A stretch of 12,896 nt of DNA from an uncultured Selenomonas sp. (lineage in GTDB: Bacteria; Bacillota; Negativicutes; Selenomonadales; Selenomonadaceae). Below, one piece after another: positions 1-5,743 of the stretch (its first letter is position 1; each line of letters starts with the position of its first letter). The position numbers and the translations under genes are program-made. Under the pieces are notes generated by a model. The model saw only the letters and a list, made by a program, of their open reading frames with translations, was not told where the DNA came from and did not search any database. The DNA lies in NCBI GenBank assembly GCA_905373085.1, contig CAJPRR010000053.1, forward strand, positions 1 through 12,896, given 5' to 3'.

Positions 1-550
1 CCGAGACGATGAAGAACGCGAGAACGGGCAGAACCGCACCGTTCATCGTCATGGAAACCGACATCTGATCGAGCGGAATGCCCGAGAAGAGGATGTTCAT
101 GTCGAGCATCGAGCAAACCGAAACGCCCGCCTTGCCGACGTCGCCGATGACGCGCGGGTTGTCGGCGTCATAGCCGCGATGCGTCGGCAAATCGAAGGCA
201 ATGGAAAGACCCTTCTGCCCTGCCGCAAGGTTTCTGCGGTAGAAGGCGTTCGACTCCTCCGCAGTAGAGAAGCCGGCATACTGACGCACCGTCCACGGAC
301 GGAAGACGTACATCGTCGAATACGGACCTCGGAGGCACGGCGGTATGCCGCTCGCAAACTCCAAGTGGTTCATGTGATCGTATTCATCATGATTGTAAAA
401 AGGCTTGATGGGAATTTTCTCCATCGTGCTCTCAATCAGAGAGTCATAGCTCATGCCCGTGGAAGCCTCAAGGCGCTTGCGCCAATCCGCGTCCTGATGG
501 GCGGGCGCACCCTCAAGATTGATTTTCGTGAAATCAGGGTTCTGTGCCAT
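1..550 (-). CDS. mutB: methylmalonyl-CoA mutase large (catalytic) subunit, N-terminal part
   Basis: This is the catalytic alpha subunit of the adenosylcobalamin-dependent mutase that interconverts succinyl-CoA and (R)-methylmalonyl-CoA in the cytoplasm, a step of succinate-propionate fermentation. Only residues 1-183 are in the window; the C-terminal cobalamin domain lies beyond the left edge. The visible part holds the highly conserved substrate-barrel entry: GPYSTMYVFRPWTVRQYAGF at about residues 75-94, followed by the STAEESNAFYRRNLAAGQ block and DLPTHRGYDADN. The Tyr of TMY (residue 81) matches the active-site tyrosine known in the Propionibacterium enzyme. The ATG at 550 overlaps the mutA stop codon by one base (TGATG), and an AAAGGA site lies at 562-567, so translation is coupled to mutA. 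Naming follows Propionibacterium, where mutB is the large subunit. I see no frameshift in the visible part. Confidence 0.95.
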   Translation of the reverse strand, partial: MAQNPDFTKINLEGAPAHQDADWRKRLEASTGMSYDSLIESTMEKIPIKPFYNHDEYDHMNHLEFASGIPPCLRGPYSTMYVFRPWTVRQYAGFSTAEESNAFYRRNLAAGQKGLSIAFDLPTHRGYDADNPRVIGDVGKAGVSVCSMLDMNILFSGIPLDQMSVSMTMNGAVLPVLAFFIVS

Positions 551-2748
551 CACTGAATCATTCCTTTCTTCTTCTGCAGGAACTGCAGCGTCTTGTAGCA
601 GTTGGCACGCACGGAGATGAAATCATCTACGCCCGCTTCGCGGTAAATGGGCTCCAAATCCTTCGGCGCAGCGCCCGCGAGGAAGATCGTCGCCTCAGGC
701 AGCGCCGCACGCAGTTTCGGTGCAAGCTCGGGCACGATCTCGGGGTATGTCGGATCGGTCGAGCAGATGACGACAGCATCGGCGCCCGACTCCTTGGCGG
801 CGGCAGCCGCTTCGTCCGTCGTCTTGAAGCCGTCGTTCAAGAGCACTTCAAAGGCTCCGACCTGCAGGAAGCTCGTCGAGAAATCGGCACGCGCCTTGTG
901 CTGCGGAATGGGGCCCATATTCGCGAGGAAGATCTTCACGTTGTCGCCGTCATGACTGTCCCTATACTCCTCGGTGAGGCGGCGCAGCGCTTCATAGCGC
1001 TCGCTCCAGCGGTGCGCTCCAATGGCGGTGATCTTCTCCGCCGCCGCATCCGTCTGCAGAGCTTCTCTCAGCTCCGCGATCGTCGCGCCCGCCTTCGCCG
1101 CCTTGACGGCAGCCTCCGCCTTCTCGCCCTTGCCCGCACTCTTCAATGCCGCGAGGCACTCCTTTTTGAATGTCTCGTCCACATCGGCGAGATAGGCTTC
1201 GACATCCTTCTTGCGCTTTTCCAGAAGTTCCGCCACATCCTCTGTGCGCGGATCGAGCAGCTTCTCCGTCATATTCGGATACATATTGTTGCCGACGATG
1301 CGATCCCTGCGCAGTTCGAGCTTCTTGAAGCGATCTTCAAGCGTCTTTGCGACCTCCTCCTGCACATAGCCGGATTCGAGAGCCTTGACGATGCCGCCCT
1401 TGCCCTCGATCGTCTGGAATTCGGCCCAGATCTTTTCCTGAATCTCCTTCGTCAGCGTCTCAACGGCCCACGAGCCGCCGGCCGGATCGATCGGCTGCAT
1501 GAGACCAAATTCCTCCTGCAGCATAATCTGCACATTGCGTGCGATGCGGCGTGAGAACTCGTCACCCTTGCGGATCGGTTCATCAAACGGCGCGTTCTCA
1601 AAGGAATCCAGTCCGCCGACGACTCCCGAAAAGATTTCTGTCGTATTGCGCAGCATGTTGACGTAAGGATCGTAAACTGTCTTGAAGAACAGCGCCGGAC
1701 GCGCATGAACATGGATGCGCTGCGCTTCCTCACCGCCGCCGAACGCCTTGACGATCTGCGCCCAGATCGGGCGAACCGCACGGAGCTTCGCAATCTGCAG
1801 GAAGAAGTTCGCGCCCATCGAGAAGCCGAACATCATCTGTCCCGCCGCCTCATCCACCGTGAGGCCGCGCTCTATGAGGGCGCGCAAATAGGCGACGCCG
1901 ACGGCGAGCGTCGAAGCGACCTCCTGCACATCGTTGGCGCCGCCGCGCGAAACGGCATCGCTGCGCACCATGATGGTCTTGATCTTCGGCGCATACTGCT
2001 TCGCCCAAAAAGCCGCCTCCGCCATCTCATCGAAAAGCTGCGGCAGCGAAGCGTAGTTCTCGCCGCGCTGGATCAGTTCGCCCAAGGGATCCGCCCCCAC
2101 GAAACCGCTGAGCTTGGCGAGATCGCCGCCGTCGGAATTGATGGACGCTGCGACGAGGGAAAGCATCGGCAGGGACGACGCGCCCGCATAGATGTAGAGC
2201 GGATGCTGGTCGAGCTTCAAGCCGTTGAGCGTCGTGTGCATATCCTCGACCGTCGTGATATTGCAGCCTTCGTCACCGATTTTTTCTGCGTCCTTGGCAT
2301 CCTTGTTGAGAAGCGTCGCCGAATCGAGGCGGATATTGTAGATGGTCGATCCCTTGTCCACCTCGCGGTGCAAGAGTTCGTTGTTCTCCTCGGGCAGCGT
2401 CTCATCGCACGACTGCGCGATGCCCCAAGGCTGCTCGATGTAGCCGTTCGGACGCACGCCGCGCAGGAAGTTGTCCATACCGGGGAAATCCGTCCTCGGC
2501 AGGATCGACTCCGTCATCTTGTGCGTATACATCGGCTCGAACGTGATGCCCTCGTACGTCTTCGTGAACATCTTCTTCTCGAAGGGCGCCCCCTTCAAGA
2601 GTGCGACGCATGCCTCTTTCCACTCGTCATACGTCGGCGGTTCGAATTCGTCGAGCGGCACATCGGGGAAACTCGTTTGCTGTTCGGCCTTCTTCAAGAT
2701 GGCCTGCAGGTCAAGGTTCTCGTCTTGACCCTTTGTCTCATTGCTCAT
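550..2748 (-). CDS. mutA: methylmalonyl-CoA mutase small (non-catalytic) subunit
   Basis: This is the beta subunit that forms a heterodimer with MutB. The 732-residue protein has the N-terminal mutase barrel (roughly residues 40-520) and a C-terminal flavodoxin-like domain (about 600-732). In that last domain the cobalamin-binding signature DxHxxG is absent: after the KIFLANMG strand the sequence runs PIPQHKARADF and continues to LQVGAFEVL. This is normal for the non-catalytic subunit and shows which subunit it is. The reading frame stays open upstream to 2886, but that extension lies inside the riboswitch leader. The ATG at 2748 is preferred because an AAGGGAGG site sits 10 bases upstream and the protein then begins MSNETKGQDENLDLQ, as expected for the family. 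It is the first gene of mutAB, overlaps mutB by one base, and is expressed from the promoter at 3168-3197 under riboswitch control. Confidence 0.95.
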   Translation of the reverse strand: MSNETKGQDENLDLQAILKKAEQQTSFPDVPLDEFEPPTYDEWKEACVALLKGAPFEKKMFTKTYEGITFEPMYTHKMTESILPRTDFPGMDNFLRGVRPNGYIEQPWGIAQSCDETLPEENNELLHREVDKGSTIYNIRLDSATLLNKDAKDAEKIGDEGCNITTVEDMHTTLNGLKLDQHPLYIYAGASSLPMLSLVAASINSDGGDLAKLSGFVGADPLGELIQRGENYASLPQLFDEMAEAAFWAKQYAPKIKTIMVRSDAVSRGGANDVQEVASTLAVGVAYLRALIERGLTVDEAAGQMMFGFSMGANFFLQIAKLRAVRPIWAQIVKAFGGGEEAQRIHVHARPALFFKTVYDPYVNMLRNTTEIFSGVVGGLDSFENAPFDEPIRKGDEFSRRIARNVQIMLQEEFGLMQPIDPAGGSWAVETLTKEIQEKIWAEFQTIEGKGGIVKALESGYVQEEVAKTLEDRFKKLELRRDRIVGNNMYPNMTEKLLDPRTEDVAELLEKRKKDVEAYLADVDETFKKECLAALKSAGKGEKAEAAVKAAKAGATIAELREALQTDAAAEKITAIGAHRWSERYEALRRLTEEYRDSHDGDNVKIFLANMGPIPQHKARADFSTSFLQVGAFEVLLNDGFKTTDEAAAAAKESGADAVVICSTDPTYPEIVPELAPKLRAALPEATIFLAGAAPKDLEPIYREAGVDDFISVRANCYKTLQFLQKKKGMIQ

Positions 2749-2758
2749 ATTTCCACAG

Positions 2759-2766
2759 CCTCCCTT
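2759..2766 (-). promoter_or_regulatory. ribosome binding site that sets the mutA start
   Basis: AAGGGAGG on the minus strand lies 10 bases before the ATG at 2748. It follows the second leader terminator and supports this start over the in-frame ATG at 2886, which falls within the untranslated leader. Confidence 0.8.
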
Positions 2767-2782
2767 GAAATAATACGGAATA

Positions 2783-2815
2783 CAACAAAAACCGCCCTGC
2801 GGTAGAAGGCGGTTT
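2783..2815 (-). terminator. leader terminator 2, just before mutA
   Basis: On the minus strand AAACCGCC (2815-2808) pairs perfectly with GGCGGTTT (2796-2789) around an 11-nt loop and runs into a TTTTTGTTG tract. It ends about 35 bases before the mutA start. It would stop mutAB transcripts that read past terminator 1, unless leader folding prevents it. Confidence 0.7.
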
Positions 2816-2884
2816 CTGCATTTTGCTTGACGGGCTTTTCCAAGAAATCGTTCTGCCGATCGTTTCCGCAGAACATCTTTCCCC

Positions 2885-2915
2885 AAAGAAAAATCCGGTG
2901 CAGGTCTGCGCCGGA
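2885..2915 (-). terminator. leader terminator 1, in the riboswitch expression platform
   Basis: On the minus strand the hairpin consists of TCCGG (2915-2911) with CCGGA (2898-2894) and, after one mismatch, GCAG with CTGC closing a 2-nt loop as drawn. It is followed at once by TTTTTCTTT. The 5' arm (2914-2907) is also perfectly complementary to 2970-2963 upstream, so terminator and antiterminator folds are mutually exclusive. Confidence 0.7.
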
Positions 2916-2993
2916 GAACCCGCCGTCATACGGCAAAATCTCCTACCCATCGCTCGCAGGTACCGGCGCAAAATGCGCCGACGGTGATGTCAA

Positions 2994-3141
2994 AACAGGC
3001 AGTTCTCCTGGCTCAGATTCATCGTCCGATCATGCCTTCCCAAGGTTTTCTTCAGTGGCCTTTTATGAGGGACTCCTCTTTACAGTGGCGGGACCGCTCC
3101 GGCTTCTACCGGATTCTCTATTAAGTCTTGCGACGCCTGTC
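2994..3141 (-). promoter_or_regulatory. cobalamin riboswitch (aptamer) of mutAB
   Basis: On the minus strand the conserved elements occur in the right order. The P1 arm GACAGGC (3141-3135) pairs with GCCTGTT (3000-2994). Then come the CCGGTAGAAGCCGG hairpin (3112-3099), GCGGTCCCGCCACTGTA (3097-3081), a small GAGG/CCTC hairpin (3078-3067), GGCCACTGAAG (3060-3050), GGGAAGGC (3041-3034) and the B12 box GAGCCAGGAGAACTGCCTG (3014-2996). These are the hallmarks of the adenosylcobalamin-sensing RNA family. It lies between the mutAB promoter and mutA. Most members repress cobalamin synthesis or uptake genes or B12-independent isozymes; here the downstream gene is a B12-dependent enzyme. Whether ligand turns expression on or off cannot be read with certainty from sequence. 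Confidence 0.93.
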
Positions 3142-3167
3142 TCCAACAATATGTTGTTTTCATCTTT

Positions 3168-3197
3168 ATATTAACTCTATCTATTGGGGATTGTCAA
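3168..3197 (-). promoter_or_regulatory. promoter of the mutAB leader
   Basis: The -35 box is TTGACA (3197-3192, a perfect match) and the -10 box is TAATAT (3173-3168), with an 18-bp spacer. Transcription would begin near 3161, about 20 bases before the riboswitch P1 stem. The -35 box overlaps that of the divergent promoter at 3191-3219. Confidence 0.7.
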
Positions 3198-3219
3198 TAC
3201 TCCCGCAGTCTTTTACAAT
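3191..3219 (+). promoter_or_regulatory. promoter of the small gene at 3274
   Basis: The -35 box is TTGTCA (3191-3196) and the -10 box is TACAAT (3214-3219), with a 17-bp spacer; each box matches consensus at five of six positions. The predicted start near 3226 leaves a leader of about 48 bases. The -35 hexamer is the complement, shifted by one base, of the mutAB -35 box. Confidence 0.65.
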
Positions 3220-3273
3220 AAAAATATGGTTTGATTCCGCAAGGCTTTCTACAATTTCGCAAGGAGATACATC

Positions 3274-3537
3274 ATGATCAAAGTTCACGGCGCCGTCATC
3301 ATCGAGCAGGGCGTGACCTTCGCCATCGTCGTCGTCAAGCCCCACGTCACGCAGTATACGGCTCGCGCCGTATCATTCCGCAGAGAGATCGCGCCCTTCT
3401 TCCCCAACATGCCCATCATACTGATGTCGCAGGACAGGGACGGCAAACCGCGCTACTATGGCAGGAAGGACATCGTCGATTTTTTGAAGACGGTGAAAGT
3501 CGAGCAGATTCCTTGGAAGACATACCATATCTATTGA
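3274..3537 (+). CDS. conserved-looking small protein of unknown function
   Basis: An 87-residue soluble protein with no signal peptide or membrane segment. I do not recognise a named family with confidence. It looks real: an AAGGAG site lies seven bases before the ATG, a good promoter precedes it and a strong terminator follows it. The sequence alternates hydrophobic strands (VHGAVIIEQGVTFAIVVVK, residues 4-22; MPIILMSQD, 46-54) with helices, consistent with a small alpha/beta fold. The C-terminal half carries polar and aromatic residues typical of a conserved surface (YYGRKDIVDFL and IPWKTYHIY). It is a single-gene transcript, divergent from mutAB and convergent with the glutamine synthetase. 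I have a weak impression of similar 80-90-residue proteins in other Firmicutes, which I cannot verify here. No function is proposed. Confidence 0.85.
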   Translation: MIKVHGAVIIEQGVTFAIVVVKPHVTQYTARAVSFRREIAPFFPNMPIILMSQDRDGKPRYYGRKDIVDFLKTVKVEQIPWKTYHIY

Positions 3538-3553
3538 GAAGCGCGTCTGTCCG

Positions 3554-3590
3554 AAAAAAAAGAAAAAGCGCCCGCGAAGGCGCTTTTTCT
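3554..3590. terminator. bidirectional terminator between the small gene and glutamine synthetase
   Basis: A perfect 12-bp stem (3561-3572 with 3579-3590) encloses the 6-nt loop CGCGAA. A-rich and T-rich flanks give a U tract in both directions, longest for the minus-strand transcript (CTTTTTTTTC after the stem). It serves two convergent genes in a 63-bp gap. Confidence 0.9.
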
Positions 3591-3600
3591 CGGCAAGCTG

Positions 3601-5487
3601 TCAGATCATATTCTTGACATAGGCGTCATAAAGCGCCTTGAGTTCCTCGATCTTGTCGTACATCTCCACCTGCAGATGCGAGGCCGCGGCGTAATCGCCT
3701 TCGTTCAAAGCCTTGATAAGAAGCGTGAAGAGCGACTTCTCGTCGATGCTGTCCTTCGCGAGATACGAGCGGATGCCGTTGATCTTGTTCCAGTTGTAGG
3801 AATCCTGATCCGTCACGAAGGTCGCCTGCACTTCCTTCGCCTTGCGCACGATGTCGCGGTTCTCGGGGATGATGCGGCTGATGAGCTCCGTCTTCCAGCG
3901 CAGGAGAGCGCCCGCCTTGAACGCTTCGATGATCTGCGGACGCAAGGCGCCGCCTGCCGTGATGGCAGCGACCTTCTCGGGATGGTTCTCAAACCCCTGC
4001 ATATTTTCCCAGACCGTCGCCGGCGGCGCACCGAAGAGGCGGTTTCTTTCCTTTTCCGTGTAATCCTCGAAGACGTCGATCTCGCTGCGATAGGCGCGCT
4101 CCTTTTCAAGATAGAAGCCTTCCATCCCCGCTTCCTTGGATATTTCCGCCAAAAGTTCCTGCGTCGTATGATAAATCGCCGTCTTCACGCCGTCAAGCAC
4201 AGCGGAATAGACCGCAGCCAAGACGAGATATATATTGGAATACGGGTTGCAGGCGCGCAGTTCAAAGCGCGTCGCATAAGGATTCGTCAGATCGCGAATC
4301 AGTCCTGCAAGAATCGTGCGGTTGCGCGACGGGACTTCCGGCGTATAGCCGAGCGACGTGACGATGCAGACAGGCGCCTCAAAGCCGGGCTTCAGGCGAT
4401 TGAGCGAATCGTTCGTCGCCGACACGAAGGGATTGACGACCTCATAATTCTTCAAAAGACCCATGATCGCGCCATAGCCGACGGCGCTCAGGTAGTCCTT
4501 CCTCATATCCTGCGGCGTGAAGAGATTGTGCACCTTGCCATCTTCCATGACGGCGGCGATGCAGAAGTGCGTGTGCTCGCCGTTGCCCGCAAGGCCGATC
4601 ATCGGCTTCGCTTTGAAGTTCACCTCAAGACCGTTCTCACGGAAGACCTCGCGCACCATCGTGCGCACAATGAGTTCATTGTCCGCCGCCTGCAGTGCGT
4701 TGGAGAAGCGCCAGTCGATCTCGATCTGCTCGCACACATGCGTCATCTTGCCCGACTCATCGATCTGCGCCTTGAGGCCGCCGACCTCCTTGTGTCCCAT
4801 CTCGACCTGCAGGCCATAGCGATCAAGCAGCATGACCGCCTGCTCCAACGCCGTGCGCACAGCGCCGTGCGTGCGCTGCCAATACTGTTCCTGCATGACC
4901 TGGGACGCGGAAAGCTCCTCGATGTTCGTCTCTTCGAGCGGCGTCTTGACCCAGAACTCCAACTCCGTCGCCGAGGTGAACTGGAAATCAGCAATCTTCG
5001 AGCCGTCAATATGCTCAAGACCCGAAACATGCGGATGCTCTTTGAAAATCTGCATGAGCTCTTTTTTCAGATAGACCAAGGTGTCCTTCAAGATGGCGCG
5101 CGAGTCAACCCGCTTGCCGTCATGAATGAGAAATGACGGGATGCGCAAAGTGCCGATGGGCTTTCCCGTCTCCTCGTCGAAATGCTCCAAGTTGTAGTCG
5201 ATGAACCAATTCGCTTCCGGATCGATCGGCATGTCCACCTTCGCATTGTTCATGCTGGCGATTCCCGTCAATACGACGGACGAGCCATCCGTCTGCACCG
5301 CCGTACCATTATAAAAAGCGTCCATATCCTTGAGGAAGATGCGCATCGGTATCTTCTCATCGGTATCGTTGCCTGCAAGGTCGATGCCGACGAGCGAGAC
5401 GAACTTGATCTCGGGATGCGCCTTCAAAAGGCGCACGATTTCCTCCTTTGGGGAATTTGCCGGAATCACATATAACAAGTCTTCCAT
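3601..5487 (-). CDS. glnA: glutamine synthetase, long form (628 residues)
   Basis: Predicted to make glutamine from glutamate, ammonia and ATP in the cytoplasm. Recognisable glutamine synthetase blocks are, in order: a beta-grasp-like region with VVLTGIASMNN (71-81); the metal-binding strand ATELEFWV (173-180); GHKEVGG (231-237) and EIDWRFSNALQAADNE (256-271); the GNGEHTHF loop (301-308); NPFVSATNDSLNRLKPGFEAP (352-372); SRNR (387-390); and RFELRACNPYSNIYLVLAA (407-425). About 190 residues follow the catalytic core, largely helical and charged. That makes it longer than type I enzymes (440-470) and shorter than type III (about 700). No NLYDLP-type adenylylation site is visible. The ATG at 5487 has AAAGGA seven bases upstream. 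It is a single-gene transcript with its own promoter and terminator. Enzyme class is fairly certain; the subtype is not. Confidence 0.88.
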   Translation of the reverse strand: MEDLLYVIPANSPKEEIVRLLKAHPEIKFVSLVGIDLAGNDTDEKIPMRIFLKDMDAFYNGTAVQTDGSSVVLTGIASMNNAKVDMPIDPEANWFIDYNLEHFDEETGKPIGTLRIPSFLIHDGKRVDSRAILKDTLVYLKKELMQIFKEHPHVSGLEHIDGSKIADFQFTSATELEFWVKTPLEETNIEELSASQVMQEQYWQRTHGAVRTALEQAVMLLDRYGLQVEMGHKEVGGLKAQIDESGKMTHVCEQIEIDWRFSNALQAADNELIVRTMVREVFRENGLEVNFKAKPMIGLAGNGEHTHFCIAAVMEDGKVHNLFTPQDMRKDYLSAVGYGAIMGLLKNYEVVNPFVSATNDSLNRLKPGFEAPVCIVTSLGYTPEVPSRNRTILAGLIRDLTNPYATRFELRACNPYSNIYLVLAAVYSAVLDGVKTAIYHTTQELLAEISKEAGMEGFYLEKERAYRSEIDVFEDYTEKERNRLFGAPPATVWENMQGFENHPEKVAAITAGGALRPQIIEAFKAGALLRWKTELISRIIPENRDIVRKAKEVQATFVTDQDSYNWNKINGIRSYLAKDSIDEKSLFTLLIKALNEGDYAAASHLQVEMYDKIEELKALYDAYVKNMI

Positions 5488-5625
5488 TTCAATATCCTTT
5501 CATGGTCAGAAACTTCCATCGCTGCAGCGGCAGCGGCACAAAAAAACCGCACAGCGAAACCTTCCGCGCATGGACGAAAAGCAAAGCCATACGGCGACAC
5601 TGCCAAAGTATCCTCCTATGCTGTC

Positions 5626-5654
5626 ATCATAGCACGTCGTCCCCTTCCTGTCCA
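5626..5654 (-). promoter_or_regulatory. promoter of glutamine synthetase
   Basis: TGGACA (5654-5649) and TATGAT (5631-5626) are separated by 17 bp, each with five of six consensus positions, plus a TGC extended -10. The predicted start near 5619 gives a leader of about 130 bases before the coding region, which is long for a single metabolic gene. Confidence 0.75.
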
Positions 5655-5693
5655 GCAAAATTCTGCCAAAAGCAGGAACTTTTTCCGACGACG

Positions 5694-5702
5694 TGGTATA
5701 AT
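5694..5702 (+). promoter_or_regulatory. extended -10 promoter of hypF-hydF
   Basis: TGG followed by TATAAT at 5697-5702 is a perfect extended -10 element. No convincing -35 box is present at the expected distance (AGGAAC at 5674-5679), which is common for extended -10 promoters and for activator-dependent ones. Transcription would begin near 5709, about 30 bases before hypF. Confidence 0.6.
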
Positions 5703-5713
5703 CGCTGAAAGAC

Positions 5714-5743
5714 ATGTTTCAGAAAAAGGCGGCGTCTGTATGA
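5714..5743 (+). CDS. possible 9-residue leader peptide before hypF
   Basis: An ATG at 5714 opens a nine-codon frame (MFQKKAASV) whose TGA overlaps the hypF ATG as ATGA. It begins only about five bases after the predicted transcription start, so it would be nearly leaderless. The overlap could couple translation to hypF, whose own ribosome site (AAGG at 5727-5730) is weak. It may equally be chance. Confidence 0.2.
   Translation: MFQKKAASV

Noticed and set aside
2749..2886. 46-residue N-terminal extension of the mutA frame
   Set aside because: It covers the leader terminator region, has no ribosome site at its ATG and includes low-complexity cysteine-rich sequence unlike mutase. The ATG at 2748 has a strong site.
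2738..2971. Leader-peptide candidates on the minus strand between the riboswitch and mutA (frames ending at 2738 and 2745)
   Set aside because: Starts are poorly placed relative to the only SD-like sequence (AGGAG about 3 bases from a TTG), and all three frames happen to be open across structured leader RNA.
3676..5136. 486-codon plus-strand frame opposite glutamine synthetase
   Set aside because: It is a shadow of the glutamine synthetase codon bias, with no family motif, ribosome site or promoter of its own.
5654..5669. Possible sigma-54 promoter for glutamine synthetase on the minus strand (TTGGCAGAATTTTGCT)
   Set aside because: It has GG and GC elements like a -24/-12 promoter, but they are 11 rather than 12 positions apart. 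A well-spaced sigma-A promoter overlaps it and explains expression better.
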